From an uncultured Hungatella sp. (GTDB lineage: Bacteria > Bacillota > Clostridia > Lachnospirales > Lachnospiraceae), in the NCBI GenBank assembly GCA_910588505.1, contig CAJUPQ010000115.1, positions 1 through 7,450 of the forward strand: a stretch of DNA of 7,450 nucleotides, in the 5' to 3' direction. The notes beneath the pieces were generated by a model. That model was not told where the DNA came from. It saw only the letters and a list, made by a program, of their open reading frames with translations, and searched no databases. The position numbers and the translations under genes were made by a program. The stretch's first letter is position 1. Each line of letters opens with the position of its first letter. Shown here in pieces: positions 1 to 5,071 of the stretch.

Positions 1-3
1 CAC

Positions 4-9
4 TATAAT
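4..9 (+). promoter_or_regulatory. -10 box (TATAAT) for the hemerythrin gene
   Basis: A perfect TATAAT lies about 55 bases before the hemerythrin start codon. The matching -35 box would lie before the window, so only half of the promoter can be seen. Transcription would start near position 16 and give a leader of roughly 45-50 bases. Confidence 0.5.
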
Positions 10-63
10 GGATGGAGAACATGGCATTTTAGAAAAAGTTTTGCGGCGGAAAGGAGAATGGTT

Positions 64-948
64 GTGGAAAAGGCAGTGTGGGACGACCAGTATAATCTGG
101 GGGTAGAGGCGATCGATAAAGCCCATGCCAATCTTTTTCGGATCGTGGGAAAGCTGATGGTCTTGGTGAAGGATGAGGTCAACAGCGAGAGCGCCTGCAG
201 GGAAGGGCTTAAGTATCTGGAAAATTATACCATGAAGCATTTCTTTGAGGAGGAGGCCTATATGAGGTCCATCCGGTACAAGGAGTATGCAAGGCATAAA
301 AAGGTCCATGATAAGTTTCGGGGAGAGACGTTAAAGGCACTGAAGTGGAATCTGGAGACGGAGCGGTTTTCGCCTTTGTCAGTCCAGCGGTTTGTGGGCG
401 TGCTCCTTGGCTGGCTGACAGGGCATATTATGACCGAGGACCAGGCCATTGTGGGCAAGGTGGCGCTGAAAAGGGTTTATGACCGCTCCGGGGAGATCGC
501 CGTGGTGGCAAGGGTTGTGGATCAGGCCATGCAGGATGTGTTCCGTTTAAACGCGGAGCTGGTGGATGAGAACTATAACGGGCGGAATGTGGGAAAAGGC
601 TTTTACTGCCGCCTGGACTACGATATGGAGGACGGCAGCAGGATCCGGCTGCTTTTAGGGGTGGAGGAACAGCTGCTCTTAAAGGGGGTGGGCATGCTTT
701 TGGGATGGTCTGCCTTAAAGAAAGACGGTGTGGTGGACCAGGCTGCTCTCCAGATCTTTAAACAGCTGTTTGATCACATGGGAAGACTGTTTCGGGTGGA
801 TGTACCTCATGAACTGCGCAGGGAGGATATGCTGACCCAGGGGCAGTTTCGGGAGGAGTTTATGACAAGATACCCCTGTAATCTCCTGTTTCGGACAAGG
901 GTGGGGCATTTTATATTTTGCTTCCGCAAGTGGAAGGCAAAGCGGTGA
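64..948 (+). CDS. Bacteriohemerythrin with a C-terminal CheX-like or unknown domain
   Basis: An O2-binding non-haem di-iron protein, probably cytoplasmic (no signal peptide or membrane segment seen). The first ~130 residues are a complete hemerythrin four-helix bundle. Numbering from the GTG at 64, the ligands are H21, H59, E63, H78, H82, H121 and D126, with the same spacing as characterised bacteriohemerythrins (HFxxEE, HxxxH and HxxxxD motifs). I chose GTG 64 because AAGGAG at 51-56 is only 1 base from the ATG at 58 but 7 bases from the GTG. The product is 294 aa, about twice a stand-alone bacteriohemerythrin (~130-150 aa). The extra ~150 residues run helix, two strands (YCRLDYDM, IRLLLGV), helix, then a long helix (ALQIFKQLFDHMGRLF). 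This order resembles CheX/CheC phosphatases, but the usual ExxN catalytic pair is not evident, so that assignment is tentative. Family knowledge suggests O2 sensing, scavenging or delivery in an anaerobe. The hemerythrin call is firm; the C-terminal domain is not. Confidence 0.92.
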   Translation: MEKAVWDDQYNLGVEAIDKAHANLFRIVGKLMVLVKDEVNSESACREGLKYLENYTMKHFFEEEAYMRSIRYKEYARHKKVHDKFRGETLKALKWNLETERFSPLSVQRFVGVLLGWLTGHIMTEDQAIVGKVALKRVYDRSGEIAVVARVVDQAMQDVFRLNAELVDENYNGRNVGKGFYCRLDYDMEDGSRIRLLLGVEEQLLLKGVGMLLGWSALKKDGVVDQAALQIFKQLFDHMGRLFRVDVPHELRREDMLTQGQFREEFMTRYPCNLLFRTRVGHFIFCFRKWKAKR

Positions 949-959
949 AATGTGGCAGG

Positions 960-1000
960 ATGGCAAAAGCCATAAGGCGGGGGCGGATGCGGGCCCCTTT
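960..1000 (+). terminator. Weak terminator-like hairpins after the hemerythrin gene
   Basis: Two small stems follow the hemerythrin stop: ATGGC-AAAA-GCCAT, and GGGGC / GCCCC (980-984 / 993-997) followed by TTTGAT. The T-tract is short, so termination here is uncertain. The gap separates the hemerythrin gene from the convergent ribbon-helix-helix gene. Confidence 0.3.
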
Positions 1001-1024
1001 GATGAGATGGCTGTGGGGGATCTG

Positions 1025-1183
1025 CTATGACAGATTCTCCCTGCCATTCTTTGCCAGAGATTCTTTCAGAATCAGATTAATATACTGGGAAAAGGAACGG
1101 TCGTCTGCTTCAGCCAGACGTTTCAACTGTTCAATGATGTCAGCGTCAAGAGTGATGCTGACTTTTGTTTTTAATGGTTTCAT
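1025..1183 (-). CDS. Ribbon-helix-helix (CopG/Arc-type) DNA-binding protein, 52 aa
   Basis: A small transcriptional regulator or orphan antitoxin-like protein. The translation begins MKPLKTKVSITLDADIIEQL and ends KESLAKNGRENLS. The layout is that of the MetJ/Arc fold: a basic N-terminal strand with alternating residues (KTKVSITLD), helix 1 (DADIIEQLKRLAEADD), an RSFSQYI turn, and helix 2 (NLILKESL). Such proteins dimerise and place the strand in the DNA major groove. The start is ATG 1183, not ATG 1189, because AAGGAG (1196-1191) is 7 bases from the former and 1 base from the latter. No toxin gene follows: the next bases on this strand run into the antisense of the hemerythrin gene. It is divergent from the decayed acyltransferase gene and may regulate itself and that promoter (inference). 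The family assignment is good; the target is unknown. Confidence 0.85.
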   Translation of the reverse strand: MKPLKTKVSITLDADIIEQLKRLAEADDRSFSQYINLILKESLAKNGRENLS

Positions 1184-1204
1184 TACCATACTCCTTTTTC
1201 GTAT

Positions 1205-1213
1205 ACTATAGCA
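1205..1213 (-). promoter_or_regulatory. Extended -10 promoter for the ribbon-helix-helix gene
   Basis: On the minus strand TGC-TATAGT forms an extended -10 (TGN-TATAAT type) with no convincing -35. The predicted start near 1198 leaves a very short leader before the AAGGAG ribosome binding site. Confidence 0.4.
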
Positions 1214-1230
1214 TTTTGTAGTTTTTTATA

Positions 1231-1257
1231 TTGACTTGTCATATAAAGTAGTATAAA
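1231..1257 (+). promoter_or_regulatory. Promoter of the acyltransferase remnant, with possible operator
   Basis: TTGACT (1231-1236), a 15-base spacer and TATAAA (1252-1257) make a plausible but short-spaced vegetative promoter about 20 bases before the ATG at 1277. The palindrome TGAC-TT-GTCA (1232-1241) overlies the -35. TATACTA (1202-1208) and TAGTATA (1249-1255) form a wider inverted pair. These could be sites for the divergent ribbon-helix-helix protein; this is inference. Confidence 0.45.
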
Positions 1258-1276
1258 AGGCGAACGGAGGCGGGGC

Positions 1277-2343
1277 ATGGTTTATCTTTCTTTGAAATTT
1301 TATGTGTTTGTGGGCTTACTGCTGGGGGTGTACTACGCCATTCTTTTTATACATTGCAGATCATCGCTTATGTTGTGGATGTGAGCCGGGGGATCATAAG
1401 AGCGGAGAGGAATCTTGGGAGATACGCCCTGTTTGTGTGTTTTTTTCCACAGATCATCCAGGGGCCGATCCCGAGATACGGGGATTTGGCGGGACAGTTG
1501 TATGAAGGCTACAGATTCGACGAGAAGGAGTTTGTGAAAGGCGCCTGGCTGGTGCTGTGGGGATTTTTCTTAAAGCTGATGATCGCGGATCGGGCCGGGA
1601 CGGCAGTGAATATCATCTTTGGGGGGTGGGAGGCTTATCAGGGGGTCTATGTTCTGGTGGGAGGGGGATTGTACGGGCTGGAGCTTTATACGGATTTTCT
1701 TTCCTGCGTGTGTCTGGCAAAGGGGACGGCTTTGCTGTTTGGGATCAGGCTGGCAGACAATTTTCATCATCCTTACATGGCAAGATCGGTAAAAGAATTC
1801 TGGGGAAGATGGCATCTCTCCCTCAGTTCGTGGCTTAAGGATTATGTCTACATACCTTTGGGCGGTAATCGGAAAGGAAGATGCAGGAAGTATGGAAATA
1901 TTCTTGTTACCTTTTTTGTCAGCGGAATCTGGCACGGGGCTGGTTACAAATATATCTTTTGGGGAATGCTCCACGGGATCTATCAGATCGCGGGCGATCT
2001 GACAGGGAATCTTAGGAACAGGATCTATGGGAGTTTGGGCATGGAGGCGGATAACCGGGCGAGAGTGTGGGTGGAACGGGTGTTTACCTGGTTTTTGGTG
2101 ACAGCCGCGTGGGTTATCTTTCGGGCGGGAGGATTACGACAGGGACTTTTTATGGTTTACAACATGGTCACAGTGTACAACCCATGGATTCTGTTTGATG
2201 ACTCCCTCCTAAGTCTGGGGCTTTCCTGGAAGGAGTGGGTGGTCCTTGGCTGTTCTGTGCTGGCCCTTATAAAAGCGGAAAGCCTTCAGGAGAAGATCTG
2301 CGTCAGGGATGAACTGTTAAGGCAGCCTTTAATCATCCGGTGG
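1277..2343 (+). pseudogene. Broken MBOAT (DltB/AlgI-type) polysaccharide O-acyltransferase
   Basis: Remnant of a multi-pass membrane O-acyltransferase that would transfer acyl (often acetyl) groups to an extracellular polymer. ATG 1277 has a GGAGG ribosome binding site (1266-1270) and encodes a normal family N-terminus (MVYLSLKFYVFVGLLLGVYY). That frame hits TGA within 36 codons. Near 1336-1345 the homology jumps to another frame at SFYTLQIIAYVVDVSRG, a segment normally about 80-90 residues further on, so a frame-breaking deletion has removed several transmembrane helices. From 1342 to 2343 the reading is good: FFPQIIQGPI, EFWGRWHLSLSSWLKDYVYIPLGGN and SGIWHGAG. These carry the two conserved histidines (in RWH, and the catalytic one in GIWHGAG, nt 1933-1935). 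Homology stops after RQPLIIRW, before the usual last ~20-30 residues. It could only function as a truncated protein from the TTG at 1354, which has no ribosome binding site. Confidence 0.85.
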
Positions 2344-3120
2344 GGAGCAGCTTTGGCATCCGAAGCTATAATCTGGGGAGCAATCACCAGAGTTTGTGGG
2401 CTTCTTACTACTGGCTGCGGGAGGCGCTGGGCCGTCAGTCTCCCAAAGTGGTGGTGCTGGACTGCTATGAGCTTTTTCTGGACAACAGGAAGGATGAGGG
2501 GGATGCCAGGCTGGCTCTGGATGATATGCGGTGGGGCAAGGTAAAGAAGGAGGCTGTGGATACGGTCTGCGGGTTTGACGAGAGCCAGTCAGAGCCGGTA
2601 TGGGCTGGAGGCTTGTGTTGACGATCAGTGGGAAAGTACAAAGGAATTTAACGACGGTGTCTGGAAGGATTTTGTGCTGCACAATGAGACGGATCTGAAC
2701 GCCTATCTGTCCGCCGTAAGAGATGAGAGGTACACGGTGTTTTTTGCCGCGAAGGAGGGCGGGACGGCGTACGCGGGGGAGCAGCAGGAACGGCTGATGG
2801 AGGCCATGGGACTTGGGACTCCATAGCAGAACGGCGAGATGAAAAGTTATTTCGCGCTTTTAGACCATGGCCGGGTAAAGGAGGAGCAGGCGGGGGACGG
2901 CAGGCTGTACAAGCTGGGGGCGTTTCGGGGCGGGAAGGTACTTTATGAGCTGGTCAGCGCGGCTGGGGGAGGCAATGAAGGTTCCATTAAGATCAACCGG
3001 AAGGAGCAGGCGAAAGGCCGGCGGGGTCTTAACATCGTGGTGTACAGCAATGACACAAAGAGCGTGATTGATTCCGTGTGCTTTGATATCTGCAGCCCTG
3101 AACTTACGGCTTCAAGGTGA
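2340..3120 (+). pseudogene. Broken SGNH-type acylation partner with ILEI/FAM3-like C-terminus
   Basis: Remnant of one or two genes that normally follow MBOAT genes. Nucleotides 2340-2560 read GIRSYNLGSNHQSLWASYYW and SPKVVVLDCYELFL, typical of the inside of SGNH/DHHW-type extracellular partners. The N-terminal signal/anchor and the catalytic start are missing, lost in the deletion that also cut off the MBOAT C-terminus. Around 2570-2630 the homology moves to another frame. From there DLNAYLSAVRDERYTVFFAAKEGG, MEAMGL, SYFALLDHG and GLNIVVYSNDTKSVIDSVCFD match the pattern of ILEI/FAM3-like (interleukin-like EMT inducer) domains, which also occur in Firmicute surface proteins. TAG at 2824-2826 interrupts this domain in frame, where a tryptophan (TGG) would fit. 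The natural stop is TGA 3118-3120. Family names come from motif recognition; that the region is broken is seen directly. Confidence 0.75.
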
Positions 3121-3149
3121 GCCTTGTCATATCCCCATAGCAAAGGCGG

Positions 3150-3189
3150 CATCCAGGCCGGCGTCAGCCGGGCCTGGATGTTGTTTTCT
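3150..3189 (+). terminator. Strong intrinsic terminator after the decayed locus
   Basis: A perfect 10-bp stem (CATCCAGGCC at 3150-3159, GGCCTGGATG at 3171-3180) has inner GGC/GCC pairing and is followed by TTGTTTTCT. It ends plus-strand transcription. Its loop contains the stop codon of the convergent 94-aa gene; in that direction the tail is CCGCCTTTG, so minus-strand termination is weaker. Confidence 0.85.
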
Positions 3190-3448
3190 GTGAGAGCATT
3201 CGAAACATATCCAGCCGGCTTTTGTCGGCGGGGCTTAAGTATCCGGTAAGGATATCGGTCAAAAGTCCGGTTTCCTCCTGGGAAAAGGAGATGTTTTTGC
3301 TTGCGGCCTCCGCCGTGAGGCCAAGAAAGCGGGGAAGGATCTGGTCTCTTGGCGTGCTGGCAAGCTGGTCAGCAAAGTTGGCGAGAAACTGGACTTTTTC
3401 CGGCGCCATGGATTTCAGCCGGGGATCTTTTTGCCAGTCATTGTTCAT
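3164..3448 (-). CDS. Conserved-type hypothetical protein, 94 aa, second gene of a sporulation-type operon
   Basis: I do not recognise a characterised family. The protein is soluble and helical, with no signal peptide or membrane segment. It starts MNNDWQKDPRLKSMAPEKVQ, has a central helix (EKVQFLANFADQLAS), then a FSQEETGLLTDILTGYLSP segment, and ends in YLSPADKSRLDMFRML (residues 70-85). The start is secure: AAGGAGG (3463-3457) lies 8 bases from the ATG. It follows the 222-aa gene by 36 bases on the same strand with no promoter or terminator between, so the two are probably cotranscribed from the sigma-E-like promoter at 4185-4213. Its SRL...ML C-terminal motif recurs at the C-terminus of the 222-aa partner, which suggests a common origin or a shared binding partner (inference). 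Its last codons are encoded within the terminator of the opposing locus. Confidence 0.85.
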   Translation of the reverse strand: MNNDWQKDPRLKSMAPEKVQFLANFADQLASTPRDQILPRFLGLTAEAASKNISFSQEETGLLTDILTGYLSPADKSRLDMFRMLSQKTTSRPG

Positions 3449-3484
3449 AGGGCATACCTCCTTTTTATGCGATGTGGGTTTGGC

Positions 3485-4153
3485 TTATGTAAACTGTTGA
3501 AGAGCCTGGAGCATGAAAGCGGCCTGTTCCAGGCGGGACTGCTGGTCCGGGGGAAGGAAATTTTTTATCTGCTCTATGGAGGCAGGCATGGACCTAAGGG
3601 CTGGGGACTGGGGCGAAGGCTGGATGGCCTGGCTGGCTTTTGCGGCGGCGTCCGGACCGGAGGGGATGACAGGGTGTCCCGGGGGCAGGTCGGAAAATGG
3701 CTGGGGAGGGGTATAGTTTGGCATGGCGGCGTGGATGGGGCCCTGGTCCGGAACGATCTGGGTAGGGGGCGTATCGTCGGGCACGGAGCGGTCCGGGGTC
3801 TGGGCGGCGACGATGTCCGGGTATTGTCCGCCCATGCGGGGGCCTGCAAGGAAATTGCAGAGCATGTCGATCAGATCCTGCTCCTGGGTATTGCCGTAGG
3901 GCCTTATGGCTTTCATGATCTCCAGGGGAGAACCTTTCTGGCCGTCGCCTGGGGCGCAGATGCCCATGGCCCCTACCTGCTCCTCCCGAAACAGGGATAC
4001 GGTCCGCTGCAATTCCCGCAGCTTTACAAAGAAGGAGAGGAAACGCTGTCCGGTTACATTTACATAGGGGATGGCGGCTTTTACCATCTGAAGATGATGG
4101 TCGCCGATAAGATAGTCAAAATCAGTTAGCTTCATGGTGGATTCATCAGTCAT
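3485..4153 (-). CDS. Hypothetical protein, 222 aa, with Pro-rich linker; likely sporulation-expressed
   Basis: Not recognised as a named family. Residues 1-~105 look folded and helical: FDYLIGDHHLQMVKAAIPYV, FFVKLRELQRTVSLF, then an EIMKAIRPYG...EQDLIDMLCNFLAG segment. Residues ~105-190 are a Pro/Gln/Ala-rich, probably disordered linker (DDTPPTQIVPDQGP, PNYTPPQPF). Residues 192-219 form a final helix, SIEQIKNFLPPDQQSRLEQ then AAFMLQALQ. There is no signal peptide or membrane helix. ATG 4153 has only a weak GGAAAG ribosome binding site, and an in-frame ATG at 4135 (MKLTDFDYL) is the alternative. Upstream lies a full match to the sigma-E consensus, so mother-cell expression early in sporulation is the best guess. 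The reverse strand holds a long open frame here, but it lacks protein-like sequence and a ribosome binding site. The gene is confident; the function is unknown. Confidence 0.85.
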   Translation of the reverse strand: MTDESTMKLTDFDYLIGDHHLQMVKAAIPYVNVTGQRFLSFFVKLRELQRTVSLFREEQVGAMGICAPGDGQKGSPLEIMKAIRPYGNTQEQDLIDMLCNFLAGPRMGGQYPDIVAAQTPDRSVPDDTPPTQIVPDQGPIHAAMPNYTPPQPFSDLPPGHPVIPSGPDAAAKASQAIQPSPQSPALRSMPASIEQIKNFLPPDQQSRLEQAAFMLQALQQFT

Positions 4154-4184
4154 AATTGGCGGCTTTCCAAATCTCTTTGATGAC

Positions 4185-4213
4185 AGTGTATGATGGGCTC
4201 ATGGGAAATATTC
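4185..4213 (-). promoter_or_regulatory. Sigma-E-type sporulation promoter for the 222/94-aa operon
   Basis: On the minus strand GAATATT (4213-4207), a 14-base spacer and CATACACT (4192-4185) match the B. subtilis sigma-E consensus (kmATATT, N14, CATACAMT) at every position. The start would fall near 4178, about 25 bases before ATG 4153. Boxes and spacing are seen directly; use by sigma-E is inferred. Confidence 0.7.
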
Positions 4214-4215
4214 CG

Positions 4216-4228
4216 CATATGATAATAT
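4216..4228 (+). promoter_or_regulatory. Possible promoter for the 52-aa gene
   Basis: TGA-TAATAT (4220-4228) could be a vegetative extended -10 with no good -35. It overlaps CATATGATA (4216-4224), the same 9-mer found as a sigma-K-like -10 at 4888-4896. No AC or other -35 element for a sporulation factor is evident here, so the promoter type is open. Confidence 0.35.
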
Positions 4229-4255
4229 TGGAATGAAAAATAAGCGGAGGACATA

Positions 4256-4414
4256 ATGTCGGAACGATTGATCATAGATGGAAACGCGGTGTACGAGATT
4301 GACGAGGACTGCAAACGGCAGCAGGAGGCCAGAAGACGGGGACGGGGCGGACAGAGGAGAGGGCGGGGAGAGTGGCAGATGTGCCAGGAGAAAGGGAAGG
4401 CGGAGAACGGGTAG
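4256..4414 (+). CDS. Small Arg/Gly-rich hypothetical protein, 52 aa
   Basis: A short gene with a clear GGAGG ribosome binding site (4246-4250, 5 bases before the ATG) and a strong terminator directly after it. The product begins MSERLIIDGNAVYEIDEDCK, an ordered-looking acidic start of the kind I associate with small conserved Lachnospiraceae hypotheticals. It continues as a basic RGG-like stretch (RRRGRGGQRRGRG) and a short tail with one more cysteine (WQMCQEK). The charge split (acidic start, basic middle) suggests binding to nucleic acid or an acidic partner, but no function is known. It is divergent from the sigma-E-like operon. The coding call rests on ribosome binding site, start, stop and terminator being in order. 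Confidence 0.75.
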   Translation: MSERLIIDGNAVYEIDEDCKRQQEARRRGRGGQRRGRGEWQMCQEKGKAENG

Positions 4415-4422
4415 AGGGGATG

Positions 4423-4459
4423 GGGCCGCTGCGGTTATTTGGGCAGCGGCCCGTTTTTT
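4423..4459 (+). terminator. Intrinsic terminator of the 52-aa gene
   Basis: A perfect 10-bp GC-rich stem (GGGCCGCTGC at 4423-4432, GCAGCGGCCC at 4443-4452) with a 10-base loop, followed by G and six Ts, 8 bases after the stop codon. Confidence 0.92.
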
Positions 4460-4544
4460 GATATGTTCAGGTTGTTAAGGGAGGATTGCTCACTCAACAA
4501 TACACCACCATGACGAATTTAGAGTTCCGCTCTATCCGGTCTAG

Positions 4545-4580
4545 CGCAGAAAGCGGGCCGCCGGGAGAACCCCGGCGGCC
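4545..4580 (-). terminator. Intrinsic terminator of the Cys-rich gene
   Basis: A perfect 10-bp stem (4556-4565 with 4571-4580, GGCCGCCGGG / CCCGGCGGCC) with a 5-base loop lies 23 bases after the Cys-rich gene's stop. Read on the minus strand it is followed by CGCTTTCT, a short T-tract. The rest of the gap from 4460 holds no gene I can support. Confidence 0.65.
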
Positions 4581-4603
4581 TGTTGAGAGATGAGATGGGA
4601 CGA

Positions 4604-4855
4604 TTAGCAGCAGAAGCAGCCGTTATTATTGTTGCTTCCGCAGCAGCACAGCAGAAGGATGATCCAGATGAAGTCGCATCCGAAACCGATCCCGCAGGAT
4701 GTATTGCAGTTATTCCCGCAGCCGCCGCAGCCAAAGCTGAAACCGCCTCCGCAGCAGCACAGAAGGATCAGGATCCAGAGAATGCCGCTTCCGCCATTGC
4801 CTCCTGTTGAACATTCACACCCGCAACCACAGTTCGTTGCCGCCAAATCACTCAT
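4604..4855 (-). CDS. Cysteine- and glycine-rich two-repeat protein, 83 aa (putative spore-surface type)
   Basis: Eighteen of 83 residues are cysteine and many others are Gly or Asn. Residues 1-24 start MSDLAATNCGCGCEC. Two similar units follow: ILWILILLCCCGG (25-37) and FIWIILLLCCCGS (62-74), each a short very hydrophobic segment ending in CCC, separated by a CGGCGNNCNTSCGIGFGC linker; the protein ends NNNNGCFCC. I associate this composition with Lachnospiraceae proteins labelled 'chorion class high-cysteine HCB protein 13', whose role is not established. The hydrophobic segments are short for full membrane spans but could insert in a membrane or drive assembly; disulfide cross-linking or metal binding is plausible. 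ATG 4855 has GGAGG (4867-4863) 7 bases upstream, a sigma-K-like promoter precedes it and a hairpin terminator follows. A role in the spore coat is inference from composition and promoter. Confidence 0.85.
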   Translation of the reverse strand: MSDLAATNCGCGCECSTGGNGGSGILWILILLCCCGGGFSFGCGGCGNNCNTSCGIGFGCDFIWIILLLCCCGSNNNNGCFCC

Positions 4856-4887
4856 ACTGTTTCCTCCAGAAAATTTTCTTTACAGTC

Positions 4888-4915
4888 TATCATATGAACA
4901 GAGGGTTGGCAAAGT
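4888..4915 (-). promoter_or_regulatory. Sigma-K-like promoter for the Cys-rich gene
   Basis: On the minus strand AC (4915-4914), a 17-base spacer and CATATGATA (4896-4888) fit the sigma-K pattern AC-N16/17-CATAnnnTA. The implied start near 4880 lies just before the GGAGG ribosome binding site. The -35 element is only two bases, so a chance match is possible, but position and gene type agree. Confidence 0.5.
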
Positions 4916-5018
4916 TTCCAGGAAAGACGGTTATTTTCCATGTGGAATGGGGGAAGCCTGGCTATGTGAACCGTTACCCGCTCAAAGGACATGAGGAGCA
5001 CTGACTGTAAGACTTATC

Positions 5019-5047
5019 TTGCCAGAAGAGGAGGGGGATGGTATACT
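5019..5047 (+). promoter_or_regulatory. Vegetative promoter of the AI-2E family gene
   Basis: TTGCCA (5019-5024), a 17-base spacer and TATACT (5042-5047) make a good sigma-A promoter. Transcription would begin near 5054, downstream of the ATG at 4991, which rules out that longer start and supports GTG 5072. Between 4916 and 5018 I see only short palindromes (such as TTTCC-A-GGAAA at 4915-4925) and no gene. Confidence 0.75.
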
Positions 5048-5071
5048 GTAAAAAAAGCGAGGAGGGATGAG

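Noticed and set aside
9..107. Short plus-strand frame from ATG 9 (MDGEHGILEKV...) overlapping the hemerythrin start
   Set aside because: The ATG overlaps the TATAAT -10 box, so it would not be on the transcript; no ribosome binding site or homology is seen.
715..1047. Minus-strand open frame of 110 codons over the hemerythrin C-terminus
   Set aside because: It overlaps the end of the ribbon-helix-helix gene in another frame, lacks recognisable sequence and is antisense to a convincing gene.
1443..1454. DnaA-box-like TTTTTCCACA inside the MBOAT remnant
   Set aside because: A single copy in coding-derived sequence (codons for FFPQ); it most likely reflects amino-acid content.
3431..4129. Long plus-strand open frame (232 codons) antisense to the 222-aa gene
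   Set aside because: It starts at a TTG without a ribosome binding site, has Gly-heavy non-protein-like composition from GC-rich antisense codons, and the opposite strand has coherent helices, a plausible promoter and an operon context.
4487..4590. Possible small gene (TTG or ATG 4510) after GGAGG at 4479-4483
   Set aside because: Its frame runs through the terminator hairpin of the Cys-rich gene, and the sequence shows no protein-like pattern. The ribosome-binding-site-like GGGAGG alone is not enough.
4629..4994. Plus-strand open frame over the Cys-rich gene (Pro/Gln-rich, 121 codons)
   Set aside because: It is the complement of the Gly/Cys repeat codons; it has no ribosome binding site, and the minus-strand gene has a good ribosome binding site, promoter and terminator.
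4991..5071. Longer N-terminus of the AI-2E protein from ATG 4991
   Set aside because: The sigma-A promoter at 5019-5047 lies inside it, the extra residues are unlike the family, and GTG 5072 has a well-placed AGGAGG.
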